64,000 nucleotides of DNA, from NCBI RefSeq assembly GCF_021018805.1, contig NC_086266.1, positions 2,728,001-2,792,000 of the forward strand. Reading direction: 5' to 3'. Origin of the DNA: Prinia subflava (lineage: Eukaryota; Chordata; Aves; Passeriformes; Cisticolidae). The stretch's first letter is position 1. Each line of letters opens with the position of its first letter. Shown in pieces: positions 24,294-36,911 of this stretch. Position numbers and translations under genes: made by a program. The notes beneath the pieces are model-generated. The model did no database searches. It saw only the letters and a program-made list of their open reading frames with translations, and was not told the DNA's origin.

Positions 24294-27200
24294 TGGAACA
24301 AGGAATTAAATAAAGATCCACCAGTGCTGAACAGGACACAACCATTCATTGATTTAATTGTCTGTAATGGATTGCCAAGCAGAACTGGGCAGTTCGTGCA
24401 GCCTGCCATGATGGCTGATTTTCAACTTGCACTGTCCTGTGTGTGAGTTTCTTATTGAAATAAGAAAAAATCTGCAGCTCCACTTGTGGAGCAGTGCCAA
24501 GGCTGCCTGAGGTGAGGAGGGGTGGGGAGAAGTGGGGCTGGGATGGATCAGAGGCAGCAAAGGTGCTCTGGAGCTCTGTTAGCCTCTGTCCCCATCACTG
24601 AGACACACAAACCCACATTTTCTCCTTTTTCCCAACAGAAATTCCTGTTACTATTGCTTCACATTTTTGCATAGTGACCTTTCCACAGGGATGTCTGGAG
24701 AAGCAATTTATATTTATACGTGATCATCACATAAAATTATATAAGTAGGTATTCAAATAAGAGAAGAATGCCTTCTGCAAATACCTGTATTTTGTCCCTT
24801 AACCACAATCTTATTTAATAAGCTTAGGACTTGAATTTCAGCAGCTTCAAAAAGTAAATTGAAGAGACCTCTTGCACTGCCTCAACAGTGAGAAAAACAT
24901 GGTCTTTCTAGCCACTCTCAGCTAATAAAAATTCCCAAATTAAACTTTAAAAATATTTAAGTGAACTATCCTTGACACAGTCGAATATCAGGAGATCAAT
25001 TTCAAGTTGACTGAAATCAAGCTTTTGTGCTTAAAGCACCACATATTGTAACCTGAATTTTGCTTATTTTGCAACCCAGTATTCCTTAAGGGTGAACTGA
25101 GCTCCAGCTCCCCCAAATACAACTGTCTGCATCTAATTTCAATGACAAAATGTAAATAAAAATATTTATATTTTTGAAAATGATCTGATATGATATCCCA
25201 CATCAACAACTTTTACATCTACTTCTTGATCAAGACATTGAATTGGGCTAAGACCACCTGACATTATTTCACTTCTGACCTTTTCAACTGTCAAAGCAGA
25301 CAGATTTTTATCCTACAAGATTCGAGCCAAAGCCTCAAAGGTGCAGTGCCAGAGCATTAATCCATTTCACTAGACAGTCATTGAAATTATAATTGAAAGT
25401 TCAACTTACTTTAGCATTTTATGCTGAAATACTTCTGGCAGCCCAGGGCAGAAAGTCGAAATCTGGTTTCCAATGGAGACCATTTCCAATGGTTTTTAAA
25501 TGTTGGCAGTGAAATTCCTTATTGTCAAAGAGATCAGCAGATGCCTGCTTCCATTAATTTACTTTCTGTGACTGCTGCTCACTTCAGGAAGCCTTTCTTT
25601 ACCTAAGGATGCTGACCTGCTGCTGAATCCCATCAGAGATGGACTAGGGAAGACACTGATTTATTGGGAGACTGGAAACACTCCAAGAAAAGCCCCCAGA
25701 GCAGCCAGGGCAGATCCCATCCCTCCATTTATTCTGGCCAATGGCATAAGCAGAAAAACAAATCTGCACAAAAGACTCGACACAGATGTGTAAGAGACCC
25801 AAATTCAAGCTAAATAACCTCACCCGTGTGCACCACACTATCAAGAGTAACTGAAGGATCAGTAGATGGCTTTTCCTATTCACCAAAAAGTTGTCATAAA
25901 GGCAAAAGGAATCTGTAATTTTGGCTCTGAAAATAACATCACCATTTTAAGTAGTCAGTAAATCCCTTGTTCTGATATTCTGGAGTTGCCCAGAAGTCTT
26001 TGGCCAGGGAGTTCCATATAAAGAGCAGTTTGTTATTCTTAGACTAACCTCAAAAGCTATCTAAACAAGCATTTAAGTTAACTTAGAAGTCATGTTCCAT
26101 TGTCATCACCTGGGTACAGCAGGAAACAGTGGCTTGGAGCTCCTCAGCAGGCTGGTGTCATATAGGAGTGACACAGACACACAAAGCTGTGTACAACTGG
26201 AGATCCCTGACTGCTCTAAATGTCAGTCCTCAATAAATGGTTTGACCTTTTTTTATCTATCATTTCCATTTTATAACTGAAATCAGGTCTGGCACAGTGA
26301 GCATTTCAGGGGAATAAATGCAGCTCGGGGATGACTTTGCAGTCTCCTGTCTCACATCACACCCCTGAAATGCATCATCCCCCCAGAAATACAATGATGA
26401 AGCCCCAAGGACCCCCAGCATCCTTTTGCTGGCTGGCCTAACAAACCCACGAGCCCATTCTCTGTAAAACAACCAGGTTTCTTTCAGTGGAACTGCCTAA
26501 GAAGATCTGAGAGAAGTTATTCTTTAGGCATTTAATGGGGATATTCCACGGGCAGAGTCACTTCTGGGTGAACCCACTCGTGCACTGAGCACAGAGAGAG
26601 GGCAGGGTCACCACCCTGCCTCGCTGGGGAGTCTCAGCTGAGGGCTGAAATGAGGTGAATTAAATATGGATCACACACCCCACAACTGTGCAGCAGGCTC
26701 GTGTGCCAAGCTGAACTCGCAGTGGAGAAATGGAAACAGATGGGGAATAAATTCCCCATCAGACAACGACTTGGAGATCTGAATGCAAGATTGGGAGCCA
26801 ACACCTCGTGTGAAGCCAGACAATGAGCAATTTGTTGCCTAATGATAATTCTGAATTGGAGGGAGGAAGGGGAATTGCTTTGATTTGGACTTAAAATAAT
26901 ATTTTAAAAACCTTACAGAATGATAAAATTTTGAAATTATTTGATGATTAAAAAAAAACCACACCAAAATGGAGGGGTTTTCTATTGATTTCAACCTGTT
27001 AAACCACTTTCATGAAGGAAACAAAACAAAATAATGGCAGGAGCTTGGTAAAGAAACAATGCAGAATTTGTTTTAGTAAATAAAAAAGCTAATTAGGAAA
27101 ATGTTTAAATGCCTGCTTCTGATTGTCACAATTTCCTAGAATTTTTAAAGCCCAGTAAAATAAAAAAAAATATTAAAAGAAGTGACAGCACTGCTAAATT

Positions 27201-28010
27201 TGATCTTTCAATGTAGAATCTGTGTCCCACAAGTTGCAGAGCTGCAAGGCTCAATTTCAGGCTTTCCTCACCAACAATTTTGCCAGTGGGATAACAGAAA
27301 ATCCAGTTTCCCTTCCACATACAACTCAGTTTATTAAAATCACAGCATTGTTGCAGGGCTAAATGTGTGGGTGGTGTTTTGTCACAAACGCTTCTGTTTG
27401 TGGGCAACCAGTAAGCTCAACAAAATGAAATGGAAGAAACTCTCAGATATTATCAAATTGCCAGATTTTTCTCATTGGCTTTTCCAGAGAACAGCCCTGC
27501 TTTAACTGGCTGAAGAGAAAAAGCTGTTGTATGTGAAATGGCCAGGAGAGAGAAGAAGCTGGCAGAATGATGCCTGCCTAGGTGAGGATTGTCCAAGACT
27601 TAATTCCATGTGTCAGCTCAAGATAACACACAGTCATATGCACATGATCTCATCAGCCCTTCAGGAGAGAGGATTTCACTTGATGTTTGGTAATATTATT
27701 TTAGAGACTTTCTTAATGTGCTTGCAGAACACACAAACAAGGAAAAAATGCCATGCAAACCTCAATCTAGATACCACTTAAAGGGATATGTAATCATTTT
27801 AATCAGAGCAACTGCAGCATTATTATTAATGAGAGGAAAACCAAGGAAAGGACAATCAGGCAGTAGGAACTTCATGTGCTGGCAGAGGCACTCGCTGTGT
27901 GTTATCACTGCTCACATCTCTCCCAAGCCTGTCTGCACCCCCAGATTTATATTTGTGTCCCACCTGGGCCAGCAGCCTACCCAGTGTGTACCAGCTGTGT
28001 GTGTTATTAC

Positions 28011-28378
28011 AGAATCACAGAATCACTGGGTTGGGAGAGACCTCCAGGATCATCGAGTCCAACCCAACCCTAACATCAACTAAACCATGAGTGCCACATC
28101 CAGCCTTTCCTTAAACACATCCAGGGATGGTGACTCCACCACCTCCCCGGGCAGACCATTCCAGTGCTTTATCACCCTTTCTGTAAAAACTTTTTTTTTT
28201 TTATCCAGCCTGTATTTCCTTGGTGCAGCTTGAGGCTGTGTCCTCTCATTCTGTCAGTGGGAGAAAGAGCCCAACCCCACCTGAGCACAGCCACCTTTGA
28301 GAGTGAGCTGTACAGAGTGATAAGGTGGCCTCTGAGTCTTCTCTTCTCCAGCCTAAACAACCCCAGCTCCCAAAAATA
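28011..28378 (-). mobile_element. CR1 LINE 3' fragment, minus strand
   Basis: Read from the left, the block opens with ACAGAATCACAGAATCAC, the reverse complement of the ATTCTGTG tail repeats that end bird CR1 elements. It then has GGTTGGGAGAGACCTCCAGG and continues through the typical 3' untranslated region (TGGTGACTCCACCACCTCCC, CAGCCTGTATTTCCTTGGTG, CAGCCTAAACAACCCCAGC). Only the last few hundred bases are present; the reverse transcriptase is lost to the usual 5' truncation. The left edge is sharp at the tail repeat and the right edge is my estimate. The insertion lies in the same orientation as AFF2 transcription. A T run at 28190-28201 interrupts it. Confidence 0.92.
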
Positions 28379-29221
28379 GGGTGAGAAACCTTCCTGCTGG
28401 GAGGGCTCGTGCCCATGTACCCTCCCTCTGGCCTGCAGGTCAGGCAGGGGATGGCTCCTGCTGCAGCACTGGGGGATGCTCTGCAAAAAGGCATTCCAGA
28501 GCTTTGTACCACTCCAAGGGAATTCAGGGTCACATTTAGATCACATTTCTTGACACACCTCAGCATTTCCAGTGCTCCTGCCCTGAGTGTCTCTCTGCAG
28601 GGACCCCAGGCAGGAGTTCCCCAGCAGCCTCAGGGCAAACCTGACCTGGTTCCTGTTGCCTTCCCCAGCTCCATCAGGGCTCACTGGTGCAGCAGCACAA
28701 CCTGAGCTGCCTCCCACGAGTTGCCCTTTGGCTCCCACTGGAGCAACCTGCCAGCCCTGCAATGCAGGAGGCTGGCCACACCAGCAGAAGGGGTCACACA
28801 GGTTTGGAAAGTTTCCTTTCAAATAACAAAAGCAGAAAAAACTCGTGAGCTGATTCTCTGTTGTAACTTGACAGCTTAAAAGGGAGGCAATAAAACTGTG
28901 CTGGCAGAAGATCCCTTCCCAGAGGTGGCCTGGCCAAGCTCACAGCAGTGCTGGCTGCCAGTCCCTGCCGAGCCATGTGCAGGGTCCCTGTCCCCAACAC
29001 CCACAAAGAGCAAACAGCATCCCCTGCAAACTGCCCAGAGCCTGCTCAGGCCCCCAAACACAGCCCAAAGCCACCCTCAGCCTGCCCTCAGCAGGGTCAG
29101 AAAAACTAAAAATCACAGCTTTCATTTCAGCCATGAAAGCAAAAGCTCTGCAGTGCCTGACAGCAAATTGTGCTCCCAGCTAAGCCACCAGCCTTTCCAA
29201 GCCTCAGGGAGGGACAGGGAT

Positions 29222-29261
29222 ACTTATATATAAACATATATAAGTATAAATATATATATTA
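29222..29261. repeat. AT-rich imperfect dinucleotide tract
   Basis: Alternating TA/AT sequence (TATATATAAAC, AAATATATATATT). Simple-sequence DNA. Confidence 0.75.
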
Positions 29262-32200
29262 TGGGGTTTTAAATATAAAGTCATAGGTTTGTGTAAATAC
29301 TCAGATGATTTCTATACACGCCCACCAGCCACACAATGCGACAATAAATTATTTCAATAAACGGCGTCACTCGAAGAAAGCAAGAAGGATAAATACAATT
29401 GCACAAGTTTTAAACGGGGATGTAAATCAGCTTTAAAAAAAAGCAGCAACAACACAAAAAACCCCAAGTTAACATGAAGCTGTTTACTCCTAGAGAATCT
29501 CCACTGCTCTAACATTTCAGCAATAGCCTCCAGTGGTGAGCGTGCTGCAGGAAGTCACAGAGAGTGGTTCAGCAGATGAAACAAAGAGGACCTAATTACC
29601 ATGCGAAGCACAACATCCTTCAGATGTGAGGAGAAACGTGACTGCATGGAAAACTGGTCCTGGGGAAATTTCAAAATATGACCACCCAAGCATAAAGAAG
29701 AGAGTGGTGAAAACCGGAAAAAAATGGCAACATGGGGGTATAGCATTTCTATACAAAGAAGATTAGTTTAAAAACATTTACAGACAGATATTGTGCATAT
29801 ACACACAGCCATATGCACAAAAGGAAATGTGTAATTGTGGATGAAAGCTATATGCATACAAAAGCTTTCTAGGTATATGCTACATATTAATCCAAAAATC
29901 ACATACATTCTTCCTAAGTTGATCCATGGAGATTCTTGACAGAAAAGCAAACAAACAGCCAAATTCATGAAAAACAACCAAGCAGCCTGACAATCCAGCA
30001 CTACCCTTCCATTTTCATCATGCTTGATCATTTAATATTCATTTTTTTCCTACAATTCTACAGCGTGAATGTAAATAATTTACGAATATTTGCCATAAAT
30101 TATTTTGGGGCATTCTTGTGTATATGGTTTTGGTTTTGTTTTCTAAAAGAAGAGGAGCATGGAAGATAAGTACTGATACTTTGTACAGCCTGTGTACAAA
30201 GCTGATGGTGCATCCTGAAAGGCTGTCCAAAGTGTGCAAAAGCTGAGAAAGAGTTTGCAAATTCCCTGGCACAATCAATACTGCTCTCCAGCTCCAGACT
30301 CCCTTTATCGATGACAGACTCTCTTGTTGCAGTGATTAGAGATTCTACATCTTTTAATCACAAAGAACATGACAACTACACCCTATCTATAGCTCTGTGA
30401 TTTACAGCAATTGATGCACTATCATAATTGCATTAGTGCAGTGATAGCTTTTGGGTGTTACCCGAGCAGCTGAATTTAAATATGGTTGTGTTTGTGACAA
30501 ACTGACAAGGAAAATCTGATGTTTGAAGCCAGCACTGATTTTAACCCATTCAGCTGCCCTTGACTCCCTCCACCTGTTAGTGGCAGGGATGAACCATCCT
30601 TTTCCTGCCTCATTAATTCTCACCATAAAAAAAAGGGAAAGCTGACACGTGGACTAAACAGAGAAGGTTGTCTTGTGTGTGTTAACAGATATATAAGTTT
30701 CAGGAGCAACATCCCACTCTACTAATAAAATATCAGCTTCTTTTGCTATGAGTGAGCAGATTCCAGTTCAGCCATGTGCAGGCCTTATTTTGCACCTTTG
30801 TAGACAATTCCTCAGTTTATACCATGAAGTCATCTGAACTCTGATGCTTCTTTTTAATTTCAGGGGATTTGTTTGTTTTATTTTTAGCCTGATTCCTGAC
30901 AGAAGAGACACCCACGGATTGTAGTCACGGGAGTCTGAAATAATGCATGTGTTTGTGCCCTCATACAAAAAGGGTGTTCAGCTCACCCCTGCTGTCCAGC
31001 ATCAAGGTCAAAAGACACAGAAACTCTTCGGAGTTTGAAAAGAAGGCAGTGGGGGAGAGGAGAAGGACCCTACTGCTGTCCCATTTCAGGAAAAGCTAAT
31101 AAAGCTCACCCTTTGTAAGATATCAGAGGATCCACATGAGAGAGAGAGACACTACAAGCCAGGCTTCATTAGCTCCTCTGCTCACAGAGTGACTTCTTTT
31201 TATGAGAGAACAGAAGATTTCAGTCTCCTGAGCTGAAAGAAAGCACAGGCTGGCGGGGAAGAATGAGACTAGATGAAAAGCACGTTCTTCTTATCTCTTT
31301 CTAAATATTTTCATACAAAGTGTTGGCTTGCATTCGCCCTGCAGTGTCCCACCTAACAGCACTCAAAACAAGGAGCCAGTGCCAGAAGCAGCAGGCAGAG
31401 GGAGCAGCCCAGGGCAGTCTGCAGCTCTCCCCGAGGACTGCCCAGTGCTCAGGGGACCCCAGCCTGCTGCTCTGCCAGGTGCTTCCCATGCAATCCAGGA
31501 TATTCCCCTCCCCAGCTGACCCTCAGCTCTCCCCAGAGGCCAGAACAATGGCCCAGGACCTCTAGGAACACCACATCCCACCTGACAGGGGAAATTCAGG
31601 ATTCCCTGCACCAGCACCTTGGTGTGCAGGCACACAGCCAGCCATGGAGCATTCCCTTGTGAGGAACCCAAAGCTGGAAGTCTAATTGAGACTGAGGACA
31701 CCCTTGGTGGCCTAGGTGGCTGTGGCAGAAGTGTCCCAGCACAGCCCTGCATCACCTCCCAGAGTCTCTGTCCATGCAGCCAAGTGCTGGCAAGCACAGC
31801 CCTGGCAGCAGCTCCAGCAGGCTCAGCTCCTGTCAGAGCAGTGGGCAGGGCTGGCATCGCCTCTGCTGGCTTTGGACACAAAGGACAAGGCCCAGAGTGA
31901 CCAGCACAGTCACCACACCCACAGCAGGGCAGGGGGGGGGACACAGAGAGATTAACATCCCTCACATTGACATGAAGCCTCAGCACTAACCCACGATGTT
32001 TTATTAAAGTGTTAATTTAGATCCAATCTGGTAATGTTGCTGAATATTCTGAATGGCTGGGGGTTATCAGCACCTCCAGATTTCAGGCAGGAGTGTATGG
32101 AAGCAGAGAGACCTGGTCTGTCCCTGCTTGCCAGAGATCCTCAGCCAGTCTGCCCAGACATCCTGCTCTCCTCAGCTGCTGCCTTCTAGGAAGGTCTGCT

Positions 32201-34003
32201 GAGCCAGGTCTGCTGGGATCAGCCTCACGAGTCTGGCTGTAAACTTGCTGGAGCTGATTATTTTCTGCTGATGACAGAGCACAGGAATGGGACTGAGCTG
32301 TGTGTTTAGTTTGGGAATGTTTAAATAGCTGGAAGGAGGATGCTCCACCCCAGCGTGCGTAGAGCGCTCATTGCTCTAGACTGAAAGCCAATAAATAAAC
32401 ACACATCTTTTAAAATCCACTCTTCTTATTAAACCTCTGAAAACACACCCAGGCTATTAAGTCTTGTCTCTGGGATAAAATCTGTCATGGCTGCATGCAT
32501 GGCAAGACCAGGCAATGCTGGAAAAGGCTGATTTTGTGTGCAGCTGTACCAGCCCCGTGCTGCTCTCTCTGCACTGCCTGAGCTCCATCTCTTTGGATAT
32601 TCTGCTTCTGGATACAGCTCCCTACAATAAACAACTGTTGTAATCACAGTAAAATAAATACTTTCTTGCAGTTGAATAATGTTGCTTCTAATTACAGTAT
32701 CATTGATGTATTTTCCTATTAGAGGGAGATTTCCACTTATTCTTTTCTATATTTATTTACCCAAAACATAATACTCAATATGATGTTTGCAATTGGGCTG
32801 CTGCTGCTCTTTTTGTTCTGCCAGTTTTACAGCTGGTTGTTGGGCAGAGTTGATCTCACATCCTTCCCAAAATCAAACAGGTAAAAGCTTAGCCCAGACA
32901 GCAGTCTGAAAAAAGGGCTTTTCCTATGCCTTCTGGGGGTTAAATCCCCTACAACTGCTCTAACATCTGAATGGGAGTGTTTTCCAAGGAATTAAAAAGC
33001 CTTCTGGATCAGGCCTAACAGGCATTTATTTAACTTTGTTCTTAATGCTCAATTGGCTGTGTTAGGAAACTAAGGTTGATATTTTGGCATAAAGGGCTCT
33101 TTTTTTGCCAAGAATATACTCTATGGATTAACACTTAGCAGGAAGAGAAAATTGCTATGAATATTGCTCCTTCAAGTTATTTTTCTCATTGGTGCTGCAG
33201 GGGGAAACTGCAACCACTCAAATATGGGACAGCAAGGAGTGGAATGAGCCACAGCTTTATTTACCTGCAAAATCCCAATAACGTGTGACTCAGCTGCAAT
33301 AATATCATATATGCTGGTAGAGATAAAAAAAAATAGCTGATAACCTTGATGCTTCTTGCTAGTTCTGCTCTGCATCCAAGCTCCTACTGCCTGCTCCTCC
33401 TCTCACAGTTCCCATGTGTTTGGTGGTCTGGAGGTTCTCCAAGGATGGGGCACCTGAGATTCTGACCTGAAACTTTTACAGATGTAGGTTAAAAATGTAA
33501 AGGCTCTGTCAGGAGTGAGTTATACAGGAAAACAGAGCAAGTGTTTCTACTTATTCAGGCAGTCTATGGTAAAACCAAGCTCAACGAGAAGGGGATGATG
33601 GCAATAAAACTGGGAAGTGCAGTTTAACAACAGAACTCCTTCAGCAATGATGACAACCTCAACAACTGCAGAGACAGATCTGGGAGCCACTGTGCTGCAT
33701 GGGCCATCCACGGGCTCAAAACATCTTTATATCAGAATCAAGGTCTCTGTGTGAGAAAAAGAAGGTGGAAGGAGATAAATTTATTGATCTCCATGGCTTT
33801 GAGCTCTCTGTATGCTGGACTGGCACACATCCATTCAGAGAAAGCCTCAATGTCTTTCTCTCCTGAGCCACCTTCTCTTGGAACCGTGGCTACCAACAGC
33901 ACCAAAATGAGCAGGGGCTTCCCGATGCTCTGGAAGTGAAACACCTCCAAGGACTGCAGAAGTTTCCCTCGGGGTTGGAATTAATTCTCAGCAGATGAGC
34001 TGG

Positions 34004-34231
34004 GATGGAGGGAGAGGATGGAGGGAGAGGATGGAGGGAGAGGATGGAGGGAGAGGATGGAGGGAGAGGATGGAGGGAGGAGATGGAGGGAGAGGATGGA
34101 GGGAGAGGATGGAGGGAGAGGATGGAGGGAGAGGATGGAGGGAGAGGATGGAGGGAGAGGATGGAGGGAGGGGATGGAGGGAGAGAGTGGAGGGAGAGGA
34201 TGGAGGGAGAGGATGGAGGGAGGGGATGGAG
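34004..34231. repeat. 13-bp minisatellite, about 17 copies
   Basis: Tandem copies of GGATGGAGGGAGA run almost without variation; a few units have GAGGAGA or GGAGGGG changes. Because 13 is not a multiple of 3, all frames stay open and yield artefactual repeat proteins on both strands. The plus strand is nearly all purine apart from one T per unit. The array is directly followed by a second, unrelated minisatellite. Confidence 0.96.
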
Positions 34232-34284
34232 GTGCAGGAGCGCGACAGTCGCGGCTCCACAGAGCAGAGCCAGCAACACATCCA

Positions 34285-34604
34285 GGGAGCAGAGAGAGGA
34301 TCCTAGAGATTGTGCAGAGAGCAGGGAGAGGATCCTAGAGGCTGTGCAGAGAGCAGGGAGAGGATCCTAGAGATTGTGCAGAGAGCAGGGAGAGGATCCT
34401 AGAGGCTGAGCAGAGAGCAGGGAGAGGTTTCTAGAGGCTGAGCAGAGAGCAGGGAGAGGTTTCTAGAGGTTGAGCAGAGAGCAGAGAGAGGCTTCCAGAG
34501 GTTGAGCAGAGAGCAGGGAGAGGATCCTAGAGGCTGAGCAGAGAGCAGGGAGAGGATCCTAGAGGTTGAGCAGAGAGCAGGGAGAGGATCCTAGAGGCTG
34601 AGCA
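34285..34604. repeat. 32-bp minisatellite, about 10 copies
   Basis: The tandem unit is about 32 bp and contains GCAGGGAGAGGATCCTAGAG followed by GCTGTGCA or GYTGAGCA. Copies differ at a few sites, in particular TGTGCA versus TGAGCA and GATCCTAG versus TTTCTAG, forming local sub-types that indicate stepwise expansion. It starts about 50 bp after the 13-bp array, separated by a short CpG-containing spacer (GCGCGACAGTCGCGG). Confidence 0.95.
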
Positions 34605-35179
34605 GGAAACTGGGAACTGAATCCAGGGTCTGAGACCTCCGCTGGCAAACCTGTCAGTGACTTCAAACACCATTGACTCCTAACAGCTGTGGCAATTTAC
34701 AGGAGCTGAGGAGCTGCCCCAGGAGTCCTGCCCGTGCCCCCTGCTCTTGCTGCTAGAGATTGATGACTCTTACAGGTCAGATTTTTTGTTTTGTTTTGTC
34801 AGGCTTAGATTGCTTCTTTGTACACTGCTGAGATCGAATCAATTACTTTCCACTCCAACCATCTGACCAAAGTAATTCTAATGGAGCAGAAAGCAGAAAC
34901 TCAGATAAAAGAAGGGGCAACGTATTTTTCACTGTTATCTTTGTGCTGGGCATGATAAAGAAGGAATGAAGGCTGAAATAAAGATCATTCTTAATAATTC
35001 CCCCTCACTAAAGAGTAATGATCTTAATCCCCACCCTTTGTCTTTGTTGTGGAGATTGGGGACATGAGTTTAGATGGAAGATGAACCCTGTAAGTCTTCA
35101 AACAAAGAACACTTATAACAGAAATCCTGTTTCTCTGATAATAATATCCAGGAAAACTATTATTTTGGAACATGATTGC

Positions 35180-35560
35180 ATTTTTCAGCTACCTTAATAC
35201 CATTTTTACTGTTCAGCTGCATGAAAAATTACCTAACCTGTTGGAATGGATTTCTTGACCCACACATAGCTACATTAAAGGGTGTAATTTAATGCAATCT
35301 AACTAAATTAGCACCAATTAGACAGGCTAAATTAAAGGGCATGTCACTAATAAATTTTATGCTAAACATATTACTGATAATAAGCTCACTAAAAATTGCA
35401 TAATGAAATAAAACATTCTTTTTAACACTGCTCAGTCTAAATATGAATATATAAAAAGTCATGAAATAATGAAATACAGTATGCTAATTCCCAGTTGCCT
35501 TTCAGGATAACATCACAGCAATATTAAAATGCATCAATTACAGTGGTGTTTAAAAACAAT
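35180..35560. promoter_or_regulatory. Candidate conserved non-coding block
   Basis: This is unique AT-rich DNA with repeated TTAAT, CTAAATTAG, CAATTAGAC and AATAAATTTTATG segments, dense in homeodomain-type cores. No coding or repeat signature. Judged only by texture. Confidence 0.28.
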
Positions 35561-36883
35561 AGGTCAAGTCCTAGAGGGAAGCAGAAAGCCAGGCCAAATT
35601 CCATGCAATACACAGGATCCTGATCCTGCAAACATTTACATTTATATGCCCAGCTCCTTTGAACTCAGCAGGTCTGCTCCTGTGCATGAAGGGCTTGTGT
35701 TGCTGCTGTGCCTGCTCAGAGAGAGGAGCTGCAGTGAGGAGCAGGGTGGGATGGAGGGAGTGCCTGCATTTGCACCTGGATGCTTTTTATGGGAGGCATT
35801 TTCCAAGTTCTACTCGCCGAAATAACATCTACCAAAGTTTTACAGGACACCCTTCCTAAGCCCTGCGTGTGTCCCACAGTACAAAAACCCAGAGGAAGGA
35901 GTTGTTGAAAGCTTGCAGCCACCAGCTCTTTGATCAGGGAGAGGAGGGTGGATTTCTCACAGGTCTGAGTGTGCATCTGCCTGTCCCCTCCCCTGTGACT
36001 GGGTTCTCTAACACATGATCAGAGCTCATGCCATGTCCCATTTCCCCACCACAGCCTCCCTGGGCTCTCTCTTTTTCACTGCTCTTCGCTGAACCTTCCA
36101 CTCTGAGGAACCTTCCACCTATTCCAGGTTTGCTGGGAATTGGTCAAGAGGGGCTGGGTGGCCAAACCACAGAAGCAGCGTCCCCCTCAAAGGCATAATC
36201 CCCATTCCTATTTGGAATTTGGGGGATTTGGTGACTCAGCCACAAGGCATGGTATGAGAAAAGCATGTTCAGCAGACTAAACACGATGCCCACATTTTCA
36301 GCTATGCCCCAGGGAGCAGCTGGGAGAGGGGTAAATAAACCATCTGTGACTCCATTCACTTCCATCCCCAAAACTCTTGGATCCTCCTCACTTCCAAGAG
36401 CTGCCAAATAAAGCCAGAAAACCTGGCTGCATCCCCACTTAATGCACCTGCTCTCTGCTGGGCAGACCCAGAGGTTTACGACCCTTCTGCATCTTCTTTC
36501 TGATCAAAAGGCCAGACAAGCTCTGGCACTCTATGTACTATTAATCTGTCAGATATTTCTTAATCAGTAATAAAGTAAATTAGGGATAGTAAAGTGGAAG
36601 TGACATCTTTATTAAGACAGACCAACATGTCCTGAATAATAACAAGAATGGGCTTCTGGAACACATGCTCTGCATTCACACATCCACTAATTAGGGCTCT
36701 CAGCATGGACCTTGCTTACAAGTTGTCTTTTCTCAGACTGGTATTCTTAAGTTAATAGGCCCATTCATGTGAGTAACACCTGTAAAATCATGTTCTAAAC
36801 TCCTAGTCTCTGTCTTCAGCTCCTCAAAAATCTAAAATCCTTCATGCAGAAAGAGAGGTGCTGTTTCAGGAACAAACATACAG

Positions 36884-36911
36884 AAAATCTGCATTCTTGA
36901 ATGCAGATTTT
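36884..36911. repeat. Perfect inverted repeat, 13-bp arms
   Basis: AAAATCTGCATTC is followed by TT and then its exact reverse complement, GAATGCAGATTTT. As RNA it would form a 13-bp stem with an almost closed loop; as DNA it is a near-perfect palindrome. It is not part of a recognised transposon. Confidence 0.95.

Noticed and set aside
31363..31986. 207-codon minus-strand reading frame
   Set aside because: It sits in GC-rich DNA with open frames on both strands and low-complexity Ala/Pro/Gly composition, with no family motif or splice support.
33890..34370. Repetitive reading frames of about 100-130 codons on both strands (MEGEDGGRGW and LHPLPPSSPS types)
   Set aside because: They are translations of the 13-bp minisatellite, open in all frames because the unit lacks stops.
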